Shown in pieces: positions 37,935 through 46,386 of a stretch of DNA of 64,000 nucleotides (position 1 is the stretch's first letter; the number at the start of each line of letters is the position of its first letter). The stretch is from Mucilaginibacter geliditolerans (GTDB lineage: Bacteria > Bacteroidota > Bacteroidia > Sphingobacteriales > Sphingobacteriaceae). Made by a program: the position numbers and the translations under genes. A model generated the notes under the pieces. It searched no databases and had not been told where the DNA came from. It saw only the letters and a list, made by a program, of their open reading frames with translations. Location of the stretch: positions 1,240,001 to 1,304,000 of the forward strand of contig NZ_JACHBY010000001.1 in assembly GCF_014200495.1 (NCBI RefSeq), read 5' to 3'.

Positions 37935-38031
37935 GTTGTCATGCTGAGGTACGAAGCATCTATTATTCGACATGCTATTGCGCTTGGTTATTGAACGCGG
38001 GCAGGTTCTTCGCTACCGCTCAGAATGACAA
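37935..38031. repeat. Palindromic intergenic element
   Basis: Ends GTTGTCATGCTGAG (from 37935) and CTCAGAATGACAA (to 38031) are inverted repeats with one mismatch; just inside, GGTACGAAG pairs with CTTCGCTACC. The whole folds as an imperfect hairpin of about 97 bp. Elements starting TTGTCATGCTGA are, to my memory, frequent in Sphingobacteriaceae intergenic DNA. It lies in the 269-bp gap between rnhA and the phosphodiesterase gene, which has no supported ORF. Confidence 0.6.
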
Positions 38032-38076
38032 GCGGAAAAAAGAACAACTACTCACCTAATCAATGCAGTTAACCAC

Positions 38077-38568
38077 TCACACAGCCAACTCAATCACCTG
38101 CAGATCCTGGATCTTATCTCCATCAATGGCAAAGCGCATAAGCGTGCGTACTTTTTGCCAACCCTGCTTGCCTGCCGCGCCGGGGTTCAGGTGCAGGCAA
38201 TTGATCTTTTTATCGAACATCACCTTTAAAATATGCGAATGCCCGGTGATGAATAGCTGTGGCGGGTTAGCATATATCTCAGGCCGCACTGCCGGTGCGT
38301 ATTTGCCCGGGTAGCCGCCAATATGGGTCATCCAAACATCCATATCCTCGCATTTAAAGCGTAGATTCAAGGGATAGACTCTACGTATGTCTTGTCCGTC
38401 GATATTGCCGTATACGCCTTTTAATGGCTTAAATTCGGCAAGTTTATCGGCGAGCTCTATATTGCCAAAATCACCGGCATGCCAAATCTCATCGCAGTTT
38501 TCAAAGTGTTTGAATACGGCATCGTCAAGAAAGCTATGGGTGTCGGAAATGAGCCCTATTTTGACCAT
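38077..38568 (-). CDS. YfcE/MJ0936-type phosphodiesterase
   Basis: 163 residues of the calcineurin-like metallophosphoesterase fold. Metal ligands visible: D9-T-H11 (GLISDTHSFLD), GD in HAGDFGN, GNID in GVYGNIDGQ, H in MTHIGGYPGK, and GHSH in FITGHSHI followed by LNPGAAG. Members hydrolyse phosphodiesters with Mn or similar metals; the physiological substrate of most is unknown. It converges with rnhA. Start ATG at 38568. Confidence 0.92.
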   Translation of the reverse strand: MVKIGLISDTHSFLDDAVFKHFENCDEIWHAGDFGNIELADKLAEFKPLKGVYGNIDGQDIRRVYPLNLRFKCEDMDVWMTHIGGYPGKYAPAVRPEIYANPPQLFITGHSHILKVMFDKKINCLHLNPGAAGKQGWQKVRTLMRFAIDGDKIQDLQVIELAV

Positions 38569-38836
38569 AATGATTTAATATTACATCAGCTATTATAAAT
38601 ACTATAAAACACACGAACAGCACTGTGTTTTCATAATATTTTTTTCTTTTAGTTAAAAAAAACGAATAACCAAACAATAGCAAACAAGCTATAATCTGTG
38701 TAAGAACTTTCATTTCTAAAACAAACATAAGTTCTTTTGCCATGCTGTCACCTTTCAGATAATCATACTCTGTGTACAATAGTGCTACAATTGGTAATAT
38801 TAAAATGGAAGTGAAAATATTCGAAGCGTTTTTCAT
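38534..38836 (-). CDS. Small membrane protein
   Basis: I choose the ATG at 38836 (100 residues); an ATG at 38887 in the same frame lies inside the preceding gene. Three membrane segments are visible (IFTSILILPIVALLY, VLTQIIACLLLFGYSFFL, VLFVCFIVFIIADVIL). No family is recognised. Its 3' end overlaps the start of the phosphodiesterase gene by 35 bp, in a different frame. It follows another small membrane protein of similar size, perhaps a distant paralogue. Confidence 0.6.
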   Translation of the reverse strand: MKNASNIFTSILILPIVALLYTEYDYLKGDSMAKELMFVLEMKVLTQIIACLLLFGYSFFLTKRKKYYENTVLFVCFIVFIIADVILNHYGQNRAHFRHP

Positions 38837-38862
38837 ATTAAAAAGCGAAAAGTAAGGCAATT

Positions 38863-39129
38863 TTAACTGTTCATTATTGGGATACATACCAATACAAAGA
38901 ACACAAATAAAACAACAAATACGCCTGATAAAATTATAGCTGAAATATATTTCTGCTTATAATAAAGCCATATAGAGCCTAATAAAGAAACAGTATAGAT
39001 TACAGATAAAACTATATCCAGGTTCCAGTCAGATGCTTTATAAGCGTTATACTGAATTACCGTTTCGTACAAAAGAAAGGATAGAATGACAAATAAAACA
39101 GCTAATAATGTAAGTGACAGTATCTTCAT
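38863..39129 (-). CDS. Small membrane protein
   Basis: 88 residues with three membrane segments (ILSLTLLAVLFVILSFLLY, IVLSVIYTVSLLGSIWLYY, AIILSGVFVVLFVFFVLVC). It starts one base after the methyltransferase stop, suggesting co-transcription with it. No known family or motif. Very hydrophobic and AT-rich. Confidence 0.65.
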   Translation of the reverse strand: MKILSLTLLAVLFVILSFLLYETVIQYNAYKASDWNLDIVLSVIYTVSLLGSIWLYYKQKYISAIILSGVFVVLFVFFVLVCIPIMNS

Positions 39130-39130
39130 A

Positions 39131-39844
39131 CTAAAAAGCGATAAAGTAAGGCTGCAATAACTTTTTATATTCTTCTGAATATTTATTTACTGCTTCGTAA
39201 ATTACCAATTTACTTTTCTCTTCTAAAATTTCATTCGATCCAAAACACACGATCTCCCTATGCGGCAATGATTCTTCAAATGAATGTATCGATATAGTCT
39301 TTTGCAAATGCAAATAATACTGCTGCCCCAATATTTTAACCAGCGCAGAAGTTTCCAACGGCAAAACCAGCCAGCATAAGCCATTTTCAGTTAAATGTTC
39401 AGCTATATACTTTACCAATGCCTCAAAAAAATCTCCATCGGCATGTTTCGCTAATGTTTTTTTGGCCTTTGGCGATTCTAATGAATTTATATGAAATGGC
39501 GGATTTGATATAATCAGATCATACTTCTTTTCGGGATGACCTTCAAAGTAATTTTCAAAACCTATCGGGGAAACTGTTAAGTGATCAGTAAAGGAGGAAT
39601 TTTTAAAGTTATTACCGGCAGTTTCCGCGGCAGCTGCATCAATCTCGACTGCATCTATTTGGGCATCGGTAAATCGTTGGGCAAGCATTAATGCGATAAC
39701 GCCTGTGCCGGTACCAATATCCAATATACTTTGCGGATTTTCACCTTGTGCAAGCGCGCCGAGGAGCACACCATCGGTATTGATCTTCATGGCACAGCCG
39801 CTCTGATCAACGCTGAATTGTTTGAAGCGAAAGATATCCGCCAT
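39131..39844 (-). CDS. trmN6: tRNA1(Val) (adenine-37-N6)-methyltransferase
   Basis: 237 residues, class I SAM-dependent methyltransferase. FRFKQFSVDQSGCAMKINTDGVLLGAL is the N-terminal signature of the YfiC/TrmN6 family; the SAM loop is LDIGTGTGVIALMLAQ; the catalytic motif N-P-P-F occurs in DLIISNPPFH. The enzyme methylates N6 of A37 in tRNA-Val1 in E. coli. It starts 2 bp after the VOC gene stop and probably forms an operon purL-VOC-trmN6-membrane proteins. The exact tRNA substrate in this species is inferred. Confidence 0.9.
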   Translation of the reverse strand: MADIFRFKQFSVDQSGCAMKINTDGVLLGALAQGENPQSILDIGTGTGVIALMLAQRFTDAQIDAVEIDAAAAETAGNNFKNSSFTDHLTVSPIGFENYFEGHPEKKYDLIISNPPFHINSLESPKAKKTLAKHADGDFFEALVKYIAEHLTENGLCWLVLPLETSALVKILGQQYYLHLQKTISIHSFEESLPHREIVCFGSNEILEEKSKLVIYEAVNKYSEEYKKLLQPYFIAF

Positions 39845-39846
39845 GA

Positions 39847-40236
39847 TTATTTCTCTACAAACTCAATCGGCAGTCCATCCGGATCGGCAAAAAAAGTAAA
39901 GCGCTTGTCCGTAAACTCATCTATGCGGATGGGTTCTACCTCTATACCATATTCTTTAATATGAAACACGGCCTCATCAATATCATCAACCTCAAAAGCT
40001 AAATGGCGCAAGCCTGCAGCTTCGGGTCGTGATGCACGCGCGGGCGGGTTGGGAAATGAAAAAAGCTCAATCTGGTACAGTCCTGCAACTTCCAGATCGA
40101 GCTTATATGAATCTCTTTGTTCGCGATAAACTTCTCTTACAACTTTTAAGCCCAACACCTCTGTATAAAAGTACTTCGACTTTGTATAGTCGGTACAAAT
40201 AATAGCAACGTGGTGTATGTGGTTTAGTTTAAGCAT
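39847..40236 (-). CDS. VOC-family protein (glyoxalase-like)
   Basis: 129 residues, one vicinal-oxygen-chelate unit pair: LNHIHHVAIICTDYTKSKYFYTEVLGLKVVRE, then GLRHLAFEVDDIDEAV, then FFADPDGLPIEFVEK. His and Glu metal positions (H8, H77, E127 approximately) are conserved. It belongs to the SMU1112c/YaeR-like group rather than classical glyoxalase I; the reaction is unknown. The ATG overlaps the purL stop by one base (TAATG), so it is translationally coupled to purL. Confidence 0.88.
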   Translation of the reverse strand: MLKLNHIHHVAIICTDYTKSKYFYTEVLGLKVVREVYREQRDSYKLDLEVAGLYQIELFSFPNPPARASRPEAAGLRHLAFEVDDIDEAVFHIKEYGIEVEPIRIDEFTDKRFTFFADPDGLPIEFVEK

Positions 40237-42458
40237 TACGCGCCTAAAATGTTATGCAATACGTTATCGTAAACCATTTTAATATCGGTGATATGGCCAA
40301 ATGCTTCTTCATCTACATTCAGGAAACCATTGTTAACGGTACCCAGCAGACTGAATTCTACCTCGCTGGTTGCCATTATCTCTATAAAGCGTTCCTGGTC
40401 GGCAGGAGCAACACTTACCACTACCCTGCCCTGAGCCTCGCCAAACAAAAACGCGTCTTTCCTGATAGCGCTGTCAGTGTCTACATCAAAACCTAAACCG
40501 TTAGGTAATGCCGACTCAGTTAAGGCAATATATAAACCACCATCAGCCACATCATGTGCCGATTGGATCACTTTATGTTTGATGAGTTGTTTTACTACCT
40601 GATGCATATCATATTCCTTATCCAGGTCGAAATATGGTGCCGGGGCAGCCAGTACTTTATGCCATGAAGCCAGGTATTGTGACGATGCGATATCATTAAC
40701 AGATTCGCCGACCAGGTAGATCAGATCATCAGGTTGTTTAAAGTCGGATGTCATGATATTGGTGATATCATCCATTACACCCAGCATACCAATCGTTGGC
40801 GTTGGGAAAACAGAACCTCCATCAGGCGATTGGTTGTAGAAACTTACGTTACCGCCGGTTACCGGAGTTTCAAACTTGGTACAAGCTGCGCTCATGCCTT
40901 TTATTGCGCTTACAAACTGCCAGTAAACCTCCGGATTGTATGGGTTACCAAAGTTTAAGCAATTGGTGATAGCAACCGGTTCGCCACCTGCGCAGGTGAT
41001 GTTACGGGCAGCTTCTGCAACGGCAATTTCGCAACCCTTTTGCGGATCGGCGTAAACATAGCGTGAGTTGCAGTCAACCGTAATAACAATAGCTTTATCA
41101 GTACCTATAACCGATACTACTGCCGCGTCGCTTGGGCGGTTGGTTGTCATGGTTGATACCCCTACCATTGAATCGTACTGATCGGTTACCCAACGTTTTG
41201 ATGCAATATTAGGATGTGATATTAAATGTTCGGCAACTGCTACCAGGTCGGCAGGCTCCGCAACATCTTCTGTTTTAAATTTCTGATTTTCTTTAAAGTA
41301 AGCAGGCTCTTTGTATTCGCGCTGGTAAACCGGGGCACCTCCGCCTAATACTAAATCATCAGCAGGTACATCCGCAACCAATACTCCTTTCGCGTAATAT
41401 TCAAGACGTTTGGTATCGGTTACCTCACCAATGATAGCGCAATTCAGATCCCATTTATCAAAAACAGCTTCAACTTCTGCTTCGCGGCCTTTGTGAACCA
41501 CTATCAGCATACGCTCCTGAGACTCTGATAACAGGATCTCGAAAGGCTTCATATTTGCCTGGCGGGTTGGCACTTTATCCAAATCGATACGCATACCGTG
41601 CTCGCCTTTTGCCGACATCTCTGAGTTTGAGCAGATAATACCTGCCGCACCCATATCCTGCATACCTACAACCGCGCCTGTTTTTATAACTTCAAGCGTA
41701 GCCTCTAATAATAATTTTTCCTGGAAAGGGTCACCAACCTGTACGGCCGGCAGATCGTTCACAGAATCTTTTGTTATATCTTTCGATGCGAATGCCGCAC
41801 CGTGTATACCATCTTTACCTGTTGCTGAACCCACTATATAAACCGGGTTACCTACACCATATGATGTTGCCGATACTGTTTCGCCAGCCTTAACAATACC
41901 TGCCGAGAAAGCGTTAACCAATGGATTAACATTATAACACTCATCAAAAAACAGCTCACCGCCAACGGTTGGAATACCGAAAGCATTACCATAATGACTG
42001 ATACCTTTAACAACACCCTTAACCAACCATTTGGTACGGTCAAGCGCCAGGTCACCAAAACGCAGTGAGTTTAACTGCGCTATTGGTCTTGCACCCATGG
42101 TAAATATATCGCGGTTTATACCGCCCACGCCCGTTGCAGCGCCCTGGTAAGGCTCTAATGCTGAAGGGTGGTTATGTGATTCTATTTTAAACGCGCAGCC
42201 TATGCCATCGCCCAGATCAACTAATCCGGCATTTTCCTCACCAGCCTTAGCCAGCATCCGCGGACCATCTTTTGGTAAAGTTTTTAGCCAGGTGATAGAG
42301 TTTTTATATGAACAATGCTCGCTCCACATTACCGAAAAGATAGATAGTTCGGTAAAATTGGGAACGCGCCCTAATATTTCATTTATGCGGTCAAATTCTT
42401 CGGGTAGTAAGCCTAAATCTTTGGCGGTTTCAACAGTGGTTAATTGCAGCTGCTCCAA
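40236..42458 (-). CDS. purL: Phosphoribosylformylglycinamidine synthase subunit PurL
   Basis: 740 residues, the short PurL type that works with separate PurQ and PurS. Start codon TTG at 42458. The N-terminal motif FSVMWSEHCSYKNS and the ATP/Mg site KIESHNHPSALEPYQGAATGVGGINRDI are intact, as are the second AIR-synthase repeat (GGNVSFYN, SAHDVADGGL). It converts FGAR to FGAM in purine synthesis, in the cytoplasm. Its promoter (42488-42518) is unusually well matched. Neither purQ nor purS is near; purM is 12 kb away on the other strand. Confidence 0.96.
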   Translation of the reverse strand: MEQLQLTTVETAKDLGLLPEEFDRINEILGRVPNFTELSIFSVMWSEHCSYKNSITWLKTLPKDGPRMLAKAGEENAGLVDLGDGIGCAFKIESHNHPSALEPYQGAATGVGGINRDIFTMGARPIAQLNSLRFGDLALDRTKWLVKGVVKGISHYGNAFGIPTVGGELFFDECYNVNPLVNAFSAGIVKAGETVSATSYGVGNPVYIVGSATGKDGIHGAAFASKDITKDSVNDLPAVQVGDPFQEKLLLEATLEVIKTGAVVGMQDMGAAGIICSNSEMSAKGEHGMRIDLDKVPTRQANMKPFEILLSESQERMLIVVHKGREAEVEAVFDKWDLNCAIIGEVTDTKRLEYYAKGVLVADVPADDLVLGGGAPVYQREYKEPAYFKENQKFKTEDVAEPADLVAVAEHLISHPNIASKRWVTDQYDSMVGVSTMTTNRPSDAAVVSVIGTDKAIVITVDCNSRYVYADPQKGCEIAVAEAARNITCAGGEPVAITNCLNFGNPYNPEVYWQFVSAIKGMSAACTKFETPVTGGNVSFYNQSPDGGSVFPTPTIGMLGVMDDITNIMTSDFKQPDDLIYLVGESVNDIASSQYLASWHKVLAAPAPYFDLDKEYDMHQVVKQLIKHKVIQSAHDVADGGLYIALTESALPNGLGFDVDTDSAIRKDAFLFGEAQGRVVVSVAPADQERFIEIMATSEVEFSLLGTVNNGFLNVDEEAFGHITDIKMVYDNVLHNILGA

Positions 42459-42487
42459 TGTGTTTTTATTTATTTTGAAAGGATGCG

Positions 42488-42518
42488 CAAAATTAGGAAA
42501 AAAGGGTGAAAGGACAAA
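42488..42518 (-). promoter_or_regulatory. Promoter of purL
   Basis: On the minus strand TTTG (42515-42518), a 19-bp spacer, and TAATTTTG (42488-42495), matching the Bacteroidota consensus TTTG-N19-TAnnTTTG. Transcription would start near 42482, about 24 bases before the TTG start. The -33 box is made from the first units of the 7-nt repeat array. Confidence 0.65.
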
Positions 42519-42766
42519 GGTTAAAGGCAGAAAGGCGAAAGGTTGAAAGCTTAAAGCGGAAAGCTAAAGGCTGAAAGATGGAGGTGAAAGGGCAAAGGTT
42601 AAAGGCGAAAGGGTTTGGAGGCGGGCGAAAGGGTTAGTGTATGAGTAAAAGTTCTATAAAAACATAAAGGGCAGAAATAGGAATACAGATATTCCTATTT
42701 CTACCCTACTGCGACAACTTAATCACCTTTCTCCTTTTTCGCTTTCACCTTTCCGCTTTAGGCTTT
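42507..42766. repeat. Inverted 7-nt arrays, locus B
   Basis: Left array (42507-42612): about 15 units of the type TGAAAGG, ACAAAGG, TTAAAGG, CGAAAGG, CTAAAGG, nearly all exactly 7 bases (one of 8). Right array (42724-42766): CACCTTT, CTCCTTT, TTCGCTTT, CACCTTT, CCGCTTT, AGGCTTT, the reverse-complement sense. The middle holds the hairpin at 42669-42706. The element fills the gap between the tonB stop and the purL start. It is not a CRISPR: units are 7 nt with no spacers. Confidence 0.75.
42669..42706 (-). terminator. Hairpin, probable terminator of the tonB gene
   Basis: AGAAATAGGAATA (42673-85) and TATTCCTATTTCT (42690-702) pair perfectly over 13 bp with a 4-base loop, extended by GGG/CCC. 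On the minus strand it is followed by a T-rich stretch. The stem is AT-rich. Confidence 0.5.
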
Positions 42767-43595
42767 AATTACCATCATCGCCCAGTTGAAAACTAATTGG
42801 GATATTATATTTCACCCGTACTGGCTGGCCGTTTTGCATACCGGGTTTCCAGGCCGGTGCCAATTTTAACACGCGCAGGGCTTCTTCGTCCAAACCATAA
42901 CCAGGGCCACGATCAACAGTAATATTTGATAAATGACCATCTCTTTCAATAATAAAACTTAACCAAACCTTTCCTTGTATATGATCGTTTACGGCACCAT
43001 CGGGGTATCTTAAATGTTTCTGCAAAAATTTCGACCACGCTCCTGCTCCACCAAAAGGTTCAGGCATTACATCAAGGCCTGTTACAGGAACCGGATCGTT
43101 ACCAAGCCCATGATCTACACCCGGACCTTTGCCTGGGGTTTCATCAATGGGACCGGTAGTAGTGGTTGTTCCTTTAACATCAGCAGGGCCAATATTACCA
43201 GTTAGCGTGCTTGTCTTTGGCGGTTCGGTAATTGCAGGTTTAGGTGACACCACAAATGGGATATACTCCTTTGTTGGTACCGTTACAGCTTTTGGCGGAA
43301 CCATGTGAGGATGGGGAATCGCATGCGGTGGATGCACTACTGCCTGGTGTACATAATCTTTTAAAGTAACCGGGATTATTGTTTCCGTTGGCACAACCGC
43401 CGTTGCAACCGGCTTAATAAGCACACCAATTAAAAACGCAATACCCGTAATCGTTAAAAAGGCAATTGCCATGGCTTTCAACATGGTACGGGAGTAGTGT
43501 TGCCTTAATTCGTAAGCACCATAAGCTTTGTTACGGTCGTCAAATACAAGTTCGAGCCACTCAGACTTGTACAAATCAAATTTTGAGATAAGCAT
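42765..43595 (-). CDS. TonB-family energy transducer
   Basis: 276 residues. A short cytoplasmic part (LVFDDRNKAYGAYELRQHYS, the usual Bacteroidota TonB start), one membrane helix (about 40-62), a Pro/His/Val-rich periplasmic linker (VVHPPHAIPHPHMVPP), and a C-terminal TonB domain (FLQKHLRYPDGAVNDHIQGKVWLSFIIERDGHLSNITVDRG, then LDEEALRVLKLAPAWKPGMQNG). It couples the proton motive force, through ExbBD, to outer-membrane transporters such as the SusC and TonB receptors in this window. ExbB and ExbD are not encoded nearby. Confidence 0.93.
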   Translation of the reverse strand: MLISKFDLYKSEWLELVFDDRNKAYGAYELRQHYSRTMLKAMAIAFLTITGIAFLIGVLIKPVATAVVPTETIIPVTLKDYVHQAVVHPPHAIPHPHMVPPKAVTVPTKEYIPFVVSPKPAITEPPKTSTLTGNIGPADVKGTTTTTGPIDETPGKGPGVDHGLGNDPVPVTGLDVMPEPFGGAGAWSKFLQKHLRYPDGAVNDHIQGKVWLSFIIERDGHLSNITVDRGPGYGLDEEALRVLKLAPAWKPGMQNGQPVRVKYNIPISFQLGDDGN

Positions 43596-43834
43596 GTTTA
43601 GTGAAATTAAATTTCATATATAACGCTTATAAATTGCTCATGTTTCGTACAAAGTACCAAACACAGTCCATTTTAACATTATTTAACAATTGCAACGTTG
43701 TTGCAACTACTTTTACAAAACTGCTATTTTCAATAAATCTCACATTTGATTAACCTTATTAAAATTATATATCATTATTAATAAAATAATCACAACATTA
43801 TTTTACAAAACCGATAATTTTCGTATTTTTAAAT

Positions 43835-44191
43835 ATGTTTAAAAATATTTTTAAACTTCCTGGAATAATCCTCCTGTTCCTTAGCGGATATGCCATTTTT
43901 GCTAAGGCCAATCCACCAGTTCCCAATAATTCACATCCGCATAAACAAGCTTCATTTGCAAGTGCTGTACAACATAGTCCAGGGCAGGAATTTGTAAACA
44001 CCAATGGTACTCCTTTACAGATCGCAAGTCTTCAGCGACACAAGACAGTTCACTCTATAAAATGTATTAATAGCCAGTTCAACATAGCTGTTATACAAAT
44101 CAAGTACATCCATTTTATTTGCGGAACCTACATCAGTGAACTCTCCCGCTTCCGCAAGCTCATCTTATTCCCTTTTCATGTATTCTGGTAA
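43835..44191 (+). CDS. Small exported or membrane-anchored hypothetical protein
   Basis: 118 residues. The N-terminus reads as a signal peptide (FKLPGIILLFLSGYAIFAKA), followed by a Pro/Asn/His-rich linker and a basic, aromatic C-terminus (IKYIHFICGTYISELSRFRKLILF). No family recognised. A 239-bp AT-rich gap upstream separates it from the divergent tonB gene, and a strong hairpin (44265-44305) follows. The clean signal peptide and context support a gene, but the C-terminus is odd and no homology was recognised. Confidence 0.5.
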   Translation: MFKNIFKLPGIILLFLSGYAIFAKANPPVPNNSHPHKQASFASAVQHSPGQEFVNTNGTPLQIASLQRHKTVHSIKCINSQFNIAVIQIKYIHFICGTYISELSRFRKLILFPFHVFW

Positions 44192-44264
44192 TTAATAAAA
44201 CAACATCAACCACTTGCTTTTAGTAAAGGCAAGCGGATTTATTTGTTTATTAAATTTAGTTTAT

Positions 44265-44305
44265 GACACTGCCTGGTGTTTTTGATTGCTATACCAGGCA
44301 GTGTT
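44265..44305 (+). terminator. Hairpin before the first ammonium transporter gene
   Basis: ACACTGCCTGGT (44266-77) and ACCAGGCAGTGT (44293-304) pair perfectly over 12 bp with a 15-base loop, followed by TTATTTAGTT. It could end the upstream hypothetical gene or act as leader control of the transporter gene, whose ATG is 30 bases downstream. Confidence 0.55.
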
Positions 44306-44334
44306 ATTTAGTTATATCCCTCCAAACCAAATTC

Positions 44335-45642
44335 ATGAAGAAATTTATCCCATTTTCTGTGCTTATTATTATAGTAATACTGGCACTTTTTTTTCCCTCG
44401 GTTGAAACCGTAACCGTTGCCGATAGTAAAATTGATTCAGGCGATACCGCGTGGTTATTGGTTAGTACCGCATTAGTATTGATCATGACGCCGGGCCTCG
44501 CATTTTTTTATGGCGGCATGGTGAGTAAAAAGAACGTGTTATCAACCATGATGCAAAGCTTTGTTTGTATGGGTGTGATAACCATAATATGGGTCATCTT
44601 CGGGTTCAGCCTTGCCTTTGGTGATTCAATAGGCGGTTTTATCGGCGACCCGCGAACATTTTTTATGATGAAAGGCATGCTGGGTAACGCTACCTGGAAA
44701 CTTGCCCCTACCATTCCACTGGTTTTGTTTGCTATGTTCCAGTTAAAATTCGCGGTTATTACCCCCGCCCTCATTACCGGCGCGTTTGCTGAGCGCATCC
44801 GCTTTAATTCCTACATTATATTTCTTTGCCTGTTTATGATATTTATTTATGCCCCGCTGGCCCACTCCACCTGGCACCCGGATGGTTTCCTGTTTAAACT
44901 TGGTGTACTTGATTTTGCAGGCGGAACAGTTGTACATATGTCGGCCGGATGGGCTGCTTTGGCTTCAGCATTATATTTAAAACAACGTCACGACAAGGTA
45001 CATTCACCTGCCCGCATCAGCTATGTATTATTAGGCACCGGCTTATTATGGTTTGGCTGGTTCGGCTTTAACGCGGGTTCGGCATTGGGTTCGGGCACAT
45101 TAGCTGCAACGGCATTGGCTACAACCACCACAGCATCAGCAGCGGCTGCTATTAGCTGGATATTTTTTGATATGCTGCGGGGTAAAAAACCATCGGTTAT
45201 GGGCGCATGTATCGGCGCGGTTGTCGGCTTGGTAGCTATTACCCCTGCTGCGGGTTTTGTCACTATCCCTCACTCATTAATTATTGGTATTGTTGCCGCG
45301 GTTATCAGTAACCTACTGGTAATCTGGCGCTCATCAACCAGTATTGATGATACGCTTGACGTATTCCCGTGCCACGGTGTCGGCGGTATGGTTGGCATGC
45401 TGCTTACCGGCGTTTTTGCTCACCAGAATGTAAATAGCGGCAATAGCACCGGTAATGGTTTATATTATGGCGAAACGCATTTATTTTTTATACACGTACT
45501 CACATTGATAGGTGTATCAGCATTTGCATTCTTCGGTTCTTATATTTTACTAAAAGTTACCGACATGATCAGCACCTTACGTGTAACACACGAGGAGGAA
45601 CTTATCGGGCTTGATATCAGCCAGCATGATGAGGAACTATAA
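44335..45642 (+). CDS. amt: Ammonium transporter (Amt/MEP/Rh family), copy 1
   Basis: I use the ATG at 44335 (435 residues); the frame extends to an ATG at 44263, but that lies within the hairpin stem and would put 24 residues before a good signal sequence (MKKFIPFSVLIIIVILALFF). Eleven membrane helices are expected. Family signatures are present: ALVLIMTPGLAFFYGGMVSKKNVLS, DFAGGTVVHMSAGWAALASAL and FPCHGVGGMVGMLLTG, including the twin pore histidines. It moves ammonium across the inner membrane. The second copy, a porin and glutamine synthetase lie within 8 kb, so this is a nitrogen cluster. Confidence 0.94.
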   Translation: MKKFIPFSVLIIIVILALFFPSVETVTVADSKIDSGDTAWLLVSTALVLIMTPGLAFFYGGMVSKKNVLSTMMQSFVCMGVITIIWVIFGFSLAFGDSIGGFIGDPRTFFMMKGMLGNATWKLAPTIPLVLFAMFQLKFAVITPALITGAFAERIRFNSYIIFLCLFMIFIYAPLAHSTWHPDGFLFKLGVLDFAGGTVVHMSAGWAALASALYLKQRHDKVHSPARISYVLLGTGLLWFGWFGFNAGSALGSGTLAATALATTTTASAAAAISWIFFDMLRGKKPSVMGACIGAVVGLVAITPAAGFVTIPHSLIIGIVAAVISNLLVIWRSSTSIDDTLDVFPCHGVGGMVGMLLTGVFAHQNVNSGNSTGNGLYYGETHLFFIHVLTLIGVSAFAFFGSYILLKVTDMISTLRVTHEEELIGLDISQHDEEL

Positions 45643-45676
45643 CCTATAAGATCAACCTTTTTAATCACAAACCATA

Positions 45677-45709
45677 AAAAAAGCTGCATTATACAATGCA
45701 GCTTTTTTT
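45677..45709. terminator. Bidirectional terminator
   Basis: AAAAAAGCTGCATT (45677-90) and AATGCAGCTTTTTT (45695-708), 14 bp, loop ATAC, with T-runs in both directions. It lies between the convergent amt copy 1 and the DUF4468-like gene and should serve both. Confidence 0.88.
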
Positions 45710-45733
45710 ATGATCTAAACTAAAGCCCCAAGC

Positions 45734-46315
45734 CTACCAATCTTTTGTAGATATTACTTTTTTCTTTGTTTCTTTTGGTAAAGCGGCAGGTTTAAGTATA
45801 TAATATTTTAATTTATCGCCGAATGCCTTGCCGTATGTACCTATCTGATCCAGATAACTGTCCACTTGTTTCTTATCCAGCTTTGTTGTTGCGCTCTCAA
45901 GCGGGATATCAATACCCTCCTGCGGAACAGAATTTCCGTAACGATCAACTTTATATGGGGTAAATACAAAATCGGTTAGCCAGTACCTGTATTTCTGGTC
46001 TTTACATTCAATATAATAGGTATAATTTACTTCACCCTCAATATGCTTAGCCATAGTAAGCCCACTTACGACTAGGAATTTACCGGTACCAGTATAGTTA
46101 CCGCTTGTTTCGCCTTTTTTTATTGTGTTTTTAGGATAAGCCTTTTCTAAAAAATACAAAGCCCTGTCGTTTAAAGTATCTGTAATTACGCCAGGCTGAC
46201 CAACTACCTGGTAATACATATATTTATTTTGCTCGTTAAATGCCAGCAGATCCTTTTGTGCCGATGCAACTTTGGCAAACAGCACGCACATTAAAACAAA
46301 AAATACTTTTTTCAT
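45734..46315 (-). CDS. Exported DUF4468-like protein
   Basis: 193 residues with a signal peptide (VFFVLMCVLFAKVASAQ). The middle has the pattern NYTYYIECKDQKYRYWLTDFVFTPY followed by GIDIPLE, which resembles the DUF4468 (TBP-like fold) domain of Bacteroidota periplasmic proteins. Function unknown. It follows the porin gene on the same strand but a good terminator (46328-46358) separates them, so it likely has its own promoter or depends on read-through. Confidence 0.78.
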   Translation of the reverse strand: MKKVFFVLMCVLFAKVASAQKDLLAFNEQNKYMYYQVVGQPGVITDTLNDRALYFLEKAYPKNTIKKGETSGNYTGTGKFLVVSGLTMAKHIEGEVNYTYYIECKDQKYRYWLTDFVFTPYKVDRYGNSVPQEGIDIPLESATTKLDKKQVDSYLDQIGTYGKAFGDKLKYYILKPAALPKETKKKVISTKDW

Positions 46316-46327
46316 GCTATAAAGATA

Positions 46328-46358
46328 AAAAAGCCGCCCCGAATTACGGGACGGCTTT
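46328..46358 (-). terminator. Terminator after the porin gene
   Basis: AAAGCCG-C-CCCG and CGGG-A-CGGCTTT (46330-46358) pair with one mismatch around a 5-base loop, and the minus strand continues TTTTTATC. It follows the porin stop by about 28 bases. Confidence 0.75.
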
Positions 46359-46386
46359 CCAATAATAATATTGTCAAAAAAACTTA

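Noticed and set aside
42507..42766. Possible CRISPR array
   Set aside because: The period is 7 bases with no spacers and no cas genes nearby; it is a heptanucleotide array.
44263..44334. Upstream start for amt copy 1
   Set aside because: The ATG at 44263 lies at the base of a 12-bp hairpin and would add 24 residues before a good signal sequence at 44335.
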